From positions 1 through 53,859 of the forward strand of contig JAHUZV010000007.1 of assembly GCA_019264575.1 (NCBI GenBank): a stretch of DNA of 53,859 nt. Reading direction: 5' to 3'. The notes beneath the pieces are model-generated. The model ran no database searches. It worked only from the letters and a program-made list of their open reading frames with translations, and had not been told where the DNA came from. The translations under genes were made by a program, and so were the position numbers. Each line of letters begins with the position of its first letter. Position 1 is the first letter of the stretch. Positions 1 through 7,617 of this stretch are shown here, piece after piece. The DNA comes from Vulcanococcus sp. (GTDB lineage Bacteria > Cyanobacteriota > Cyanobacteriia > PCC-6307 > Cyanobiaceae).

Positions 1-22
1 GGCGGAAGCCTCCCGAGGTGGC

Positions 23-238
23 TCAGATCACCGAAACCGTGGTGCCTTTGGTGCCCTGGAAATACTGGGCCATCGCATAGGCATCTTCTGCAGGGATCAG
101 GCGGAGCTTTTTGACCGGCTTGCCGCGGCGACCGATGGGGGTGGTGATGCGCTCATGGCCATAGGCCTTGATGCCATCGGGGTAGGTGTGCAGCACGAGG
201 AAGCGGATCTCGCAGCAGGGAGCGGTGGGGCGTGCCAT
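23..238 (-). CDS. Small hypothetical protein (71 aa)
   Basis: A short basic protein, beginning MARPTAPC and ending KGTTVSVI, with an amphipathic middle and a cluster of Arg/Lys around GRRGKPVKK. The frame stays open upstream of this ATG, but the residues there (Pro/Arg/Ser-rich) look like non-coding translation, so the ATG at 238 is preferred. No family was recognised and no catalytic motif is visible. The start codon lies inside one arm of a large inverted repeat (234-375), so folding of the leader could affect translation; that is inference. Nothing identifiable precedes it in the window. Moderately sure it is a real gene, because the protein looks well formed. Confidence 0.5.
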   Translation of the reverse strand: MARPTAPCCEIRFLVLHTYPDGIKAYGHERITTPIGRRGKPVKKLRLIPAEDAYAMAQYFQGTKGTTVSVI

Positions 239-375
239 GGAAGGGAAGGCGTGGAACACCCCGACCGAGGCCCGCTGGGGCAGAGGCGGCAAGGACTGCG
301 CAGCAGCCCGGCCTGATCCTTGCCGCCTCTGACGCAGTGGGCACGCTGGGAGGGTCCACGCCGCTTCCATGGCAC
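234..375. repeat. Nested long inverted repeat (foldback)
   Basis: The inner arms 281-295 and 317-331 are perfect 15-bp reverse complements (CAGAGGCGGCAAGGA and its complement) around a 21-nt loop. The outer arms at about 234-255 and 357-375 pair through TGCCATGGAAG and GGCGTGG, with a small bulge. The segments between also pair partly (GCCCGCTG against CAGTGGGC). Overall this is an imperfect foldback of about 142 bp. It could be a structured RNA, a cruciform or a decayed inverted duplication. No T-tract follows, so a simple terminator is unlikely. Confidence 0.7.
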
Positions 376-705
376 GCCCCGCCGCGGCTGTGTGGTGAGC
401 CGAGCGCTGGTGCGGACCGTCAGGGGAGAGGATCCAGGCCGGCGGGTGTGGGCGGATCACCAAGGGGTTGAGGAGTCCGGAAGATGCACCCCACCAGCTC
501 AAGACGCACCGCAAGAAGCGCCGCGCCGGGCACCTCCAGGATCGCCCCTTGTCAAGGGCTGCGCGAGGCGAGCTGACTGGTTGGTGTGGCGCGATCGCCC
601 CGGCTGCGCCGGTGCTCACCGCGCATCAGCGGAAGGACTCGCCCCTTGACTGGCGGGGCGGTCCTGAAGGCGTCCCGTCGCTGCGCCGTAGGGCGTCAGG
701 TCGTC
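376..705. other. Gene-poor stretch
   Basis: No convincing coding frame; the open frames here are Arg/Pro/Gly-rich and overlap one another. It contains one HIP1 octamer GCGATCGC at 591-598 and a short GC-rich hairpin around 642-662 (CGCCCC pairing with GGGGCG) ahead of the gene at 706. Confidence 0.5.
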
Positions 706-981
706 ATGGTTACGCATGCAATCGGTTGGGGTCCGGAAGATCCGGTTGCCCTGGTGGAGTCCTGCTATCGGGCCGTGGAGTGGCTGCTCGCCACCCACAC
801 CGCCAAAGGGCTCCTGATCCCCAGGCCCTGGATCGATCACCCCTATGGGGAGGAGGAGATCACCCTGCTCGAGGAGGAGCTGCTGCCAGCGATGGCTGGG
901 TTCCTCGAGCGGGTGGAAGCAATTGATCGGGCGATTGAGGCTGATCAGGAGCTGGAGGTGGCTGCCCATCAAGCCCGTTGA
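706..981 (+). CDS. Hypothetical acidic protein (91 aa)
   Basis: Begins MVTHAIGW. The frame is open 40 codons further upstream, but those residues are Arg-rich and unlike protein, so the ATG at 706 is chosen. The protein is mostly alpha-helical and acidic, with runs such as EEEITLLEEELLP near residues 45-57 and EAIDRAIEADQELEV near the C-terminus. That pattern suits a small helical binding or accessory protein. No family recognised. A strong intrinsic terminator follows 6 nt after the stop, so this gene ends its transcript. Real gene likely; function unknown. Confidence 0.6.
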   Translation: MVTHAIGWGPEDPVALVESCYRAVEWLLATHTAKGLLIPRPWIDHPYGEEEITLLEEELLPAMAGFLERVEAIDRAIEADQELEVAAHQAR

Positions 982-986
982 GGGCT

Positions 987-1008
987 AGGCCGGCGGAGCC
1001 GGCCTTTT
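987..1008 (+). terminator. Intrinsic terminator
   Basis: Perfect 8-bp stem AGGCCGGC/GCCGGCCT (987-994 with 998-1005), 3-nt loop GGA, followed by TTTT. It lies directly after the stop of the plus-strand gene ending at 981 and before the convergent Rad52-like gene. Confidence 0.85.
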
Positions 1009-1029
1009 CTGCTGTTCCCGTTGGGCGGG

Positions 1030-1917
1030 TCAGGCTGCAGAGCTCTCAGCCAGGAAGCCTTCAATCCAGCGTTGGTGGCGGCTGGTGGTGATTAAGCCAG
1101 CCAGGGAGTGCTGAGCCTCGGGCACCTGGAAGGCAGCGCGGAAGCCCTTGGAGAAAGCCTCAAGGCGAGCAGGGGCGAGGGCCTTGATCCGTTCCTGCAA
1201 GGCTGTGATCGTTGTTGGCTCCAAGGCTGTCTCGTTCTGTGGTGCCGCAGGTGAAGGCTTAGCCGTGACCACTGGCTTGCCATCACTCACTTGCCGTTGC
1301 TGCTTGTCGTAGAGCGCCAGACCAAAGGGATTGCCAAAGGTCATCAGGGCCCGTTTGGTGGCATCGGTCTCGGCCTCCTTGAGCGCTGATTCATGCGCCA
1401 GGCCCAGATCAGCGTCGATGCCATGGCCGGCGCCAGATCCTTCTCGGATGAGGGTGCGGTTGCCGGCGGTGATGGTGATGCGCACGCGGGCGATGTAGGT
1501 CACGCCCCAGCCGCTCTTGCGATCACGGCCAATCGGCCTTTCGTGTTCGGCCACACAGCGGCTGATCAAGGTGGAGCGCTCCCAGCCGTCAAAGCCAAAG
1601 ATGCGATTGGCTTCTGCAATCACCTGCCAACCCTCGAGATAGCTCACGCGGCTGCGGCCCTGCTCCCGCTGGCGCACGTTGGCGCGATCGAGGGGAGCAG
1701 AAAGCGCCGCCACCTGCCGCTCACTGAAGCCCCCAAAGGGGGCGGGGCCATGGGCCCCCTCGTTGTGGGCAATTGCAGGTGAGGGCGATGGCTGAGCAGC
1801 GGCTTCCTGGTTGAGGGATTCACGGAGCAGCTGAAGTGTTGAAGCTGGCCGATTGGATGCGCTGCGGCGAACTGGAGCCGAGTGGGTCGTAGCTGTTGCT
1901 GTGGATGTGATGGCCAT
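1030..1917 (-). CDS. Rad52/Rad22-family single-strand annealing protein
   Basis: About 295 aa from the ATG at 1917; an upstream extension (GFCSGGPHF and on) looks untranslated. The Rad52 core spans roughly residues 60-205. It starts FSERQVAAL (64), has YLEGWQVI (93) and FGFDGWE (107), and continues through strands resembling VTYIARVRITI and KEAETDATKRALMTFGNPFG, the hallmark helix-and-loop of the family. The N-terminal 60 residues and the C-terminal tail are low-complexity or divergent. In phages and plasmids such proteins bind single-stranded DNA and anneal complementary strands during recombination or repair. It is the last gene of a three-gene operon (SLOG, Gp157-like, this one), supporting a DNA-recombination role. 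Family assignment is confident; in-cell role is inferred. Confidence 0.88.
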   Translation of the reverse strand: MAITSTATATTHSAPVRRSASNRPASTLQLLRESLNQEAAAQPSPSPAIAHNEGAHGPAPFGGFSERQVAALSAPLDRANVRQREQGRSRVSYLEGWQVIAEANRIFGFDGWERSTLISRCVAEHERPIGRDRKSGWGVTYIARVRITITAGNRTLIREGSGAGHGIDADLGLAHESALKEAETDATKRALMTFGNPFGLALYDKQQRQVSDGKPVVTAKPSPAAPQNETALEPTTITALQERIKALAPARLEAFSKGFRAAFQVPEAQHSLAGLITTSRHQRWIEGFLAESSAA

Positions 1918-1999
1918 GGGAACAAGTGTGTGTGTGTGGAGTGAGAAAAGGAAGTGGGGCCCGCCACTGCAAAACCCCATATCGAGGAGGCCTCTGGCC

Positions 2000-2653
2000 T
2001 CAGGTGATGGACCAGTGGCGGCGTTTGATGAGGCGTGCGCCGGGGATGGCTGTTGAGGAGAGGGAGAAGGCGAGGTGAGCGGCTTCTGGTTTGGGGAGCC
2101 CGGCGGTGGCTGTTGAGATGAGGGCGCGAATGCGGGCCTTGATGGAGGTTTTGTTGGGTGTGGTGGTGGTTTGGGTGGTTAGGAGGTCTGGGGGAAGGAG
2201 ACCTGCGTCATCGATCTCGATGGCTTCTGTGGTGCGGGATGTGAGGTGGTGATCGGTGAGGTGATGGGAGGTGGCGGAGGGATCGAGGCGGGAGAGGAGA
2301 TGGATGAGAGTGGATTCGAGGGCGTCAGCGCGGTTGTCTTCTCGTTTGGCGAGTGCTGAGAAGCGCTTGGATTGGGCGAGGTGGTAGCTGGCTTCTGCGC
2401 GGAGGCGTTCGATCACCCAACAGGTGGCATCGGCTTTGCGGATGAAGGCCTCACGTTTGTTGTCCTCGAGGGCCAGGGATTCCTCGAGATCAGCGATGGC
2501 GAGGGCCCGTTCGTCGTCGTCCTCGGTATCGAGCCGTTCAGAGAGGCGAGCAATCCAGTGGGTTTCAGCCTGGAGATCCGTGCCGAGCTCCCAGAGGGTG
2601 GGCAGCTGAGGGGTATCGGCTGGAGGGGTGGTGACGGGAATGGCAACAGACAT
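2000..2653 (-). CDS. Siphovirus Gp157-like protein
   Basis: 217 aa beginning MSVAIPVTTPP. The layout matches the Gp157 family (PF05565): an N-terminal domain LPTLWELG, a long helical coiled-coil middle (about residues 40-125, rich in Glu/Arg/Ala), then a C-terminal part with IEIDDAGLLPPDL, NKTSIKARI and the closing motif IPGARLIKRR, which resembles the conserved PGARL end of the family. The family occurs in siphoviruses next to single-strand annealing or recombination genes. Its biochemical role is poorly defined; an early report linked it to phage resistance. It lies between a SLOG protein and the Rad52-like protein on the same strand, in keeping with a phage-type recombination cassette. Family call fairly sure. 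Confidence 0.75.
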   Translation of the reverse strand: MSVAIPVTTPPADTPQLPTLWELGTDLQAETHWIARLSERLDTEDDDERALAIADLEESLALEDNKREAFIRKADATCWVIERLRAEASYHLAQSKRFSALAKREDNRADALESTLIHLLSRLDPSATSHHLTDHHLTSRTTEAIEIDDAGLLPPDLLTTQTTTTPNKTSIKARIRALISTATAGLPKPEAAHLAFSLSSTAIPGARLIKRRHWSIT

Positions 2654-2690
2654 GGGTGTGTGGGTGTGAGGAATGGAGGAGAAGGCGGGC

Positions 2691-3176
2691 CTATGCCGAA
2701 GGGATTTGGATCACCTCGATCGGAATGGCGGATCGCCGGCTGAGGCGGCGGGCCTGATCCACCAGGGAGGCGGTGCCGCGGGAACCGGGGAAGGCGATCA
2801 CCAAAAGAGATGCACCAAGAGGGAGAGCGGCTGCCAGATCGAGGGAGCGCTCAAGCATCTGGCGATTACGGATCGGGCCAGCGGCGCGGCCGTGCTGCTG
2901 CCAGGCCGCGGGGCAGGCCATCTGCGGCCAGCCGAGCTGATCGGCCGCCAATGCAATGGCCTGATCGGCGCCGCGGGCATCGCCATGAAAGAGCGATTGC
3001 ACCAGGCGGCCACGAGAGGCGCTGAGTAGATGGGTGGCAATCAGCTCGGAAGGCCAAGTGAGATCACGACCGCCACCGGCCACGATCACCAGCTGGCCAC
3101 TGCCAGGGAGAAACAACGAGCTGAATAAGGAAGCAGCAGGCGGCGCCAATGCGGCGGCCTGGGTGAGTGAACACAT
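2691..3176 (-). CDS. SLOG-superfamily protein (DUF2493/YspA-like)
   Basis: 161 aa. After a hydrophobic start (residues 8-35) comes LVIVAGGGRDLT, the first strand and nucleotide-binding loop. Then follow HGDARGADQAIALAA (the GAR/GADxxA signature of the YspA/DUF2493 group), RNRQML, and a last strand LLVIAFPGSRGTASLV, whose PGSRGT matches the PGGxGT loop. SLOG proteins bind nucleotides or nucleotide-derived signals, and this subgroup is frequent on phages and plasmids; the ligand here cannot be told. It is the first gene of the operon driven from the LexA-like promoter at 3253-3274. The N-terminal ~30 residues are unusually hydrophobic for the family, so the start may lie further in. Confidence 0.75.
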   Translation of the reverse strand: MCSLTQAAALAPPAASLFSSLFLPGSGQLVIVAGGGRDLTWPSELIATHLLSASRGRLVQSLFHGDARGADQAIALAADQLGWPQMACPAAWQQHGRAAGPIRNRQMLERSLDLAAALPLGASLLVIAFPGSRGTASLVDQARRLSRRSAIPIEVIQIPSA

Positions 3177-3252
3177 GGAAAGAAAAAGAGCGCAGAAGGA
3201 TTTCTTCTAAGGGCTCCGGCAACAGCGGAGGCCATTCCTTGATCACCCCTTT

Positions 3253-3274
3253 ATTGTATCAGTACGGGCGTACT
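3253..3274 (-). promoter_or_regulatory. Candidate promoter with LexA-like palindrome
   Basis: The 14-bp palindrome AGTACGGGCGTACT (3261-3274) has half-sites AGTAC and GTACT separated by 4 nt, close to the cyanobacterial LexA box (RGTACNNNDGTWCB), though one spacer base does not fit. On the minus strand it sits just upstream of TACAAT (3258-3253), a good -10 element, so a bound repressor would cover the -35/spacer. No clear -35 is visible. It lies about 77-98 bp ahead of the SLOG-Gp157-Rad52 operon, which would make that operon DNA-damage inducible (inference). Confidence 0.55.
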
Positions 3275-3279
3275 ATGCG

Positions 3280-3637
3280 CCAGGTGGGACGGGGCTTGCG
3301 GGGCGCTCTTCTTGAATCTTTACGGCTCTAGATCTGGCCACCTGGGGCATCAGCAGTGAAGCAACTCTTCTCAGAGCTGAGCATCGATCAAGTGCCGAGA
3401 ACGGAGCCACCACAGCGGTTTCCAGGAGCATCAGCTGGGCCCAAAAGAACTGGGCCACCGCAGCCGCGGGAGGACGCTATGCGAAACGAACCAACGCCAC
3501 ACATCCCGGCGGTGGCAAGGACACAAGAGATCACGCGAGCGCCAGGGCCGGTGTCCGCGCAGCGGCCACACCGGCTCGCGAAGCCCTGGCGCCGTGTGAC
3601 ATCCTGAATCACCTGCCGCCGGGTGGCGATTAACCGC
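3280..3637. other. Non-coding stretch with strong stem-loops
   Basis: No convincing gene. Two structures stand out. A hairpin at 3438-3456 has a GGCCCA stem and TGGGCC partner. A long nested hairpin at 3531-3599 pairs TCACGCG/CGTGTGA, then (after a one-base bulge at 3538) GCGCCAGGGC with GCCCTGGCGC, with an inner CCGGTGT/ACACCGG stem. The total is about 17 paired outer bases plus 7 inner. Possibilities are a structured RNA, a recombination or attachment structure, or chance in GC-rich DNA. No T-tract follows either stem. Confidence 0.4.
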
Positions 3638-3865
3638 TTACGGCTGATTAGGAGCCAGGTTCACATTGCTTTGATCATCAGGACCAGCGCGAGCCTCGAT
3701 CGCCACAACAGGACGATCACTCACGTTCATGGGCTGATGCCACACTCCCGCTGGAATGAATAGAAAGTCACCAGCTTTGATTTCAACAACAACCTCTCCG
3801 TGCAAACCGATCAGAATTAAGAAGCGCGAAGAACTGCTGGCGCCCCGTACGAATGGACTAATCAC
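3638..3865 (-). pseudogene. 5'-truncated cupin-domain gene
   Basis: The last ~60 residues carry the second half of a cupin barrel: HGEVVVEIKAGDFLFIPAG then VWHQPMNVSDRPVVAIEARA, with the conserved GD, P-G and metal-binding His. The first cupin motif (HxH...E) is missing. The frame is closed by a stop a few codons upstream of the only possible start, a GTG at 3865. The sequence therefore looks like the remnant of a longer cupin gene, cut where the kinase gene region begins. A small expressed protein cannot be excluded, but a half-barrel is unlikely to fold alone. Confidence 0.55.
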
Positions 3866-3925
3866 AGCGAAGGTCGCTACGATCTAGGAACACAATTCAC
3901 GGCAGGCCTGCACTTCGAGTCAAGC

Positions 3926-5494
3926 ATGAGCCACCAAGGACCCCTTTTACTGCCAGAGCTCTCTCTAGAGCCACTAACAATTCAAAAAGAGTTTCATGGA
4001 GGATTTGGGACTGTTTACATCGCAAATGACAATGAACAACGGCAGTATGCGCTAAAGACCCTTTCAAGAAATCTGCCTGCCAGCAAGAATGAGCTCTATT
4101 CTGAGGCTTTAATCGCAACCAAGATCAAGCCCCATCCAAATGTACTTTCTCCTTCTGGCGTTACAGCATATCAAGGGTCGACTTATATAATAATGCCTGT
4201 GATGTCTGGCAATCTAAGGGATTTGCTGAATGGCAGATCGCTCTCCAGTGATCACGTCGGTCGAATAGTCAGCCAGATTTCCCAGGGACTGGAGCACTTG
4301 CACGACAATTGCGGGCTTCTTCATTTGGATCTTAAGCCCGAGAATATTCTTTATGACAAGAGCGATCAGTATATGATTAGCGATTTTGGCTTATCAAAGG
4401 CTTTGCCATCCCCATCAGAATTTCAACAGAAACAAGGCCATGGCTCGCAGGGACTAGCAGGAACTTTTGCCTACATGAGTCCCGAGCACTTTACGTCTGG
4501 CATGCTAAGCAAGAAGTCTGATATTTTCTCACTCGGGATACTTGTCTACGAACTTCTGACTGGGCGACATCCATTTATTGCAAAGACGCTCGACGACCTT
4601 GCTCGCAACATAATATTCTCAACTCCTGACTTCACCCTGAGCGAACGCATTAAGCTCCCCAAGAATCTCAAGTCAATTTGTCGCGCCTGCCTCAGCAAGG
4701 CACCAGACAAAAGACCTTCAGCAGCAGATCTTGTCAACGCACTTGGCTTTAGTGCATCCAAGAATCTACTTATGCCAGAGAAAATAGCTCAGCAAGAATT
4801 GACTTTGGCTCAAATACAAGCTGATAAGGGAAATTTCAATGCAGCAGAGGAGTCGCTTAAAAGAATCTTGAGCGCAAACCCATACAACTTCTTCGCATTA
4901 TCCCTATATGCACAGGTCGCCTTCAATACCGGAAACAAGCTTTTAGCCACCTCACTAGCTGACGAGGCACTTTCGGCCGCCGTTTGGTCTGATCAACCTG
5001 TTGGAAACCTTCAGCAGTCTCTTCTATCTTTATCCTACTATTACTTATCTATTAATCCAGCAAAGTCCATGCAATACGCCAAGCAAGTCCTCAAATCCAA
5101 TCCTGGCGACTGGCAAGCTCTTGGAAATTATGCAGAGGCTTGCCGGATTCTAGGCGACGCCAAATCTAATAATGATCTTCTGAGATCTGGCATCGATGCT
5201 TGCCTAAAAGCAATAGAGCTTTCCCCGAACGATCTGAAGCTAAAAGTTACCTACGGTGGCCTTCTGCTTGCGTGTGGCGATTTTCAGAAGCTGAACCCAC
5301 TTGTCGTCGAGCTTGCCAACAAACACGCCAGCGACGATGTGTTCGTGAGATTTCTCCTCATACGCACACTAATTGCCACAGGACAACACAATGAAGCAGA
5401 AAAATGGCTATCTCCCATGAGGGATTACCCTGAACTTGAGCCTTTTATCCAACAAGCTGAGAGGGAGAAAAATGAGGTTCTTGGAAAAGGTTAG
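3926..5494 (+). CDS. Hanks-type Ser/Thr protein kinase with TPR C-terminus
   Basis: 522 aa. Kinase domain about residues 20-275: glycine loop HGGFGTVY (24-31), ATP lysine in YALK (44), catalytic loop HLDLKPEN (133-140), DFG (153-155), SPE (185-187, the APE-type motif), and DIFSLGILVYELLTG. All catalytic residues are present, so it should be active. Residues ~285-515 form helical repeats (for example NAAEESLKRILSANPYNFFA) typical of TPR protein-binding arrays. No transmembrane segment is seen, so it is cytosolic. Base composition is visibly richer in A+T than flanking genes, with codons such as AGA and ATA, and a truncated cupin gene lies just upstream. Both suggest horizontal acquisition. The substrate is unknown. 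Confidence 0.92.
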   Translation: MSHQGPLLLPELSLEPLTIQKEFHGGFGTVYIANDNEQRQYALKTLSRNLPASKNELYSEALIATKIKPHPNVLSPSGVTAYQGSTYIIMPVMSGNLRDLLNGRSLSSDHVGRIVSQISQGLEHLHDNCGLLHLDLKPENILYDKSDQYMISDFGLSKALPSPSEFQQKQGHGSQGLAGTFAYMSPEHFTSGMLSKKSDIFSLGILVYELLTGRHPFIAKTLDDLARNIIFSTPDFTLSERIKLPKNLKSICRACLSKAPDKRPSAADLVNALGFSASKNLLMPEKIAQQELTLAQIQADKGNFNAAEESLKRILSANPYNFFALSLYAQVAFNTGNKLLATSLADEALSAAVWSDQPVGNLQQSLLSLSYYYLSINPAKSMQYAKQVLKSNPGDWQALGNYAEACRILGDAKSNNDLLRSGIDACLKAIELSPNDLKLKVTYGGLLLACGDFQKLNPLVVELANKHASDDVFVRFLLIRTLIATGQHNEAEKWLSPMRDYPELEPFIQQAEREKNEVLGKG

Positions 5495-5613
5495 TTTGTA
5501 GTGTGCAACTTGCACTGACAGTGCGCATTCGCTGTCACCGCTCCAACAGCCCCCACGAGCGGTGGAAAGGCCACCGGTGGCTCCTTGCTTCGCTACCCCA
5601 AGATCACCACTAG

Positions 5614-7617
5614 CTACTCAGGCAAAGCGTTTAAGCCTGTCGCTGGAGCAGGATGTGATTCATCGACAGCTGTTTGGATCCCGCAGCGGCCTGGGAGAGG
5701 CCCCGATAGATCTCCTCCCCCTGCTTGGTGATGGTTGGGACGCTCGTGCGCACCGTGGCACCCCCACCGCTGTTGGGAGCCACGATCGTCTGCGTGGAGG
5801 CCGCGGGCACCGCTACGAGCGGATGGGACAACGCGGCCGCCGGCATTGCGAGGCTCAGGCAGCCGATCAAGGCTCTGCACAGCCGCTTCCGCTGAGCGCG
5901 TGATGGGCAGAACATCGGCATGACTGGCCACGGGTTTGGACGCTACGGGCTCCTGCCTGCTCACGCCACCGCTGCCAGCGACAGGCTCGAGCACATCCAA
6001 CACTGCTTCCAATTCCGCCTGCGTCTCTCGCTGAAGCACTGCAATCAGCTCCGGCGCGGCAACAGCCGCTTGGGTGAGCACCGGGCCCATTGCGCCAGGC
6101 AACTGATCCGCCAGCTGCAAGGCCATCCCAGCAATGCAGCCATCCACGGCCACCACCGCCAGGCTGCTCAGCCACTCCATCGCCACGCGGCAGGCGGGGT
6201 CTTGGAGAGTGAGGCACTGCAGCAGTTCGCGGCACTCGGGTGCATGAATGAAGAGGCGCAGGGCGCGGTGCTCAGCCCGTTGGCGGCCCGTGGCGGTGCA
6301 TGGTTCATGCAGGGTTGGGAATGTCTGCGGCTGGGGCTTGCTCGCGCCGGGCTCGCTGACATTGCCCTGCAGTGCCTGCTCCAGCCGGTGTTCCGCTGAC
6401 CGCCGCAAAACTCCATCGGGCAGCTGCTCAATCAGGGCCTGACCGGCCTGCTCCACCGCTTGGAGAGTCTCCAGTGATGGGGAAGCACTGCCTGCGGCCA
6501 GCGGAGCCAGGAGACGATCGAGCCGCCACTCCAGCCAATGCCGGGCAGCGGCAATCAAACCCTCAACAGCCTTTGGCCCCTGATTGCGAATCAGCCCATC
6601 GGCGTCCTGCCCCTCGGGCAGCTGCACCACCGAGGCGCTCAAACCACCAGCCACCAACTGGGGCTGCACCTGCTCGATCAGCCGTTCTGTGGCTGCCTGC
6701 CCAGCGTCATCGCCATCGAGGGCGATCAGCAGGTGCTTCATGCCCTGGCGCTGCAGGAGTTGGAGCTGCAGAGCGGAGACGCTTGTGCCCAGGCAGGCCA
6801 CCGCATGGGTGAAGCCGCACTGGTGGAGCTGGACCACATCCAGCGGACCTTCCACCAGGAGCGCGGTGCCCTGCTTCCGGATCGCCTCTGCAGCTTGATC
6901 CAACCCAAACACCAACCCGTTGCGCTGGAACAGCAGGTCCCCAGTGCTGTTGCGGTACTTGGGCTCTTGGCTACCAATGGCCCGGCCACAGAAGCCCACG
7001 GTCTGGCCGGCTGCATCGTTGAGCGGGATTGTGAGGCGACCGCCGGCGATGCCCAACTGCCAGCGGCGTGCCGTCTCTGGGCTGATGCCACGGTTCTGGA
7101 GGTAATCGGCACCTCCGCCGCCCTGCTCCAGCTGTTGCAACAGGGCCTGGTGGAACTGCTGACGCTGTTCCGTGCGCTGGGCCATCAGCTGACGGCGCTC
7201 GCGCCACTCCTGCTCAAAACGCGCCTGCGCCTCGGGATCACCCTCCGCCACGCTCACGCCGGTGCGGCGCGCCAGCTCAAGCACAGCTTCCTGAAAGCTG
7301 AGGCCCTGCCGGTCCTGTAGCCAGCCGATGGCATCGGTGCCCTTGCCGCAGACAAAGCAATGCACGCGGTTGCGGCTGGGGCTTACGGACAGCGAGGGCC
7401 GGCGATCGTCATGCCAGGGGCAGCGAGCCACAAACTCCCGGCCACTCTTTTTGAGTTCAGCGGGCCCAAAGAGATCGGTGATCTGGGCCCGCTCGCGCAC
7501 GCTCTCGAGCACCGCCGGTGTGAGCAGCCCAGCCGGACGCCCCGAGGGGTGCCCGCTGGGTGAACGCCGGCCCGCTCCTGTAATTGCCCGATGAGGGGCG
7601 GCTTTGCCGTTGCTCAT
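5614..7617 (-). CDS. DnaG-type primase (CHC2 zinc finger, TOPRIM)
   Basis: About 667 aa. The start at 7617 is fixed by an ATGA overlap with the helicase gene. CHC2 zinc finger: Cys66-x2-His69 ... Cys87-x2-Cys90 (CPWHDDRRPS, HCFVCGKG). The RNA-polymerase/TOPRIM core has the catalytic Glu in LLVEGPLDVV (~257) and the DGDDAGQAA acidic motif (~301). A helical C-terminal region (about 440-560) probably contacts the helicase. It makes primers for DNA replication, together with the adjacent DnaB-like helicase and the replication protein upstream. Oddity: the last ~100 residues (Gly/Arg/Pro-rich, HADDRGSQQRWG and on) look non-coding and are overlapped by another minus-strand frame encoding a secreted protein. 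The true C-terminus may be earlier, or a frameshift may have occurred. Confidence 0.9.
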   Translation of the reverse strand: MSNGKAAPHRAITGAGRRSPSGHPSGRPAGLLTPAVLESVRERAQITDLFGPAELKKSGREFVARCPWHDDRRPSLSVSPSRNRVHCFVCGKGTDAIGWLQDRQGLSFQEAVLELARRTGVSVAEGDPEAQARFEQEWRERRQLMAQRTEQRQQFHQALLQQLEQGGGGADYLQNRGISPETARRWQLGIAGGRLTIPLNDAAGQTVGFCGRAIGSQEPKYRNSTGDLLFQRNGLVFGLDQAAEAIRKQGTALLVEGPLDVVQLHQCGFTHAVACLGTSVSALQLQLLQRQGMKHLLIALDGDDAGQAATERLIEQVQPQLVAGGLSASVVQLPEGQDADGLIRNQGPKAVEGLIAAARHWLEWRLDRLLAPLAAGSASPSLETLQAVEQAGQALIEQLPDGVLRRSAEHRLEQALQGNVSEPGASKPQPQTFPTLHEPCTATGRQRAEHRALRLFIHAPECRELLQCLTLQDPACRVAMEWLSSLAVVAVDGCIAGMALQLADQLPGAMGPVLTQAAVAAPELIAVLQRETQAELEAVLDVLEPVAGSGGVSRQEPVASKPVASHADVLPITRSAEAAVQSLDRLPEPRNAGGRVVPSARSGARGLHADDRGSQQRWGCHGAHERPNHHQAGGGDLSGPLPGRCGIQTAVDESHPAPATGLNALPE
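5631..5915 (-). CDS. Small predicted secreted protein overlapping the primase 3' end
   Basis: About 94 aa from ATG 5915 (a second ATG is at 5921). The N-terminus is basic, then hydrophobic, with a cleavage-like site (RKRLCRALIGCLSLAM then PAAALSHP): a good signal peptide. The mature part contains TQTIVAPNSGGGATV and KQGEEIYRGLSQAAAG and looks like ordinary protein, unlike the primase frame over the same DNA. Small periplasmic proteins of this style occur elsewhere in the window. No family recognised. Either this gene genuinely overlaps the primase tail by ~300 nt, or the primase frame runs on artefactually. Confidence 0.5.
   Translation of the reverse strand: MFCPSRAQRKRLCRALIGCLSLAMPAAALSHPLVAVPAASTQTIVAPNSGGGATVRTSVPTITKQGEEIYRGLSQAAAGSKQLSMNHILLQRQA

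Noticed and set aside
3280..3637. RNase P RNA, tmRNA or 6S RNA
   Set aside because: None of the conserved cores of these RNAs was seen; only unassigned stems.
5562..5903. Plus-strand frame opposite the primase tail
   Set aside because: His/Arg-rich, opposite two minus-strand frames; looks like a shadow.
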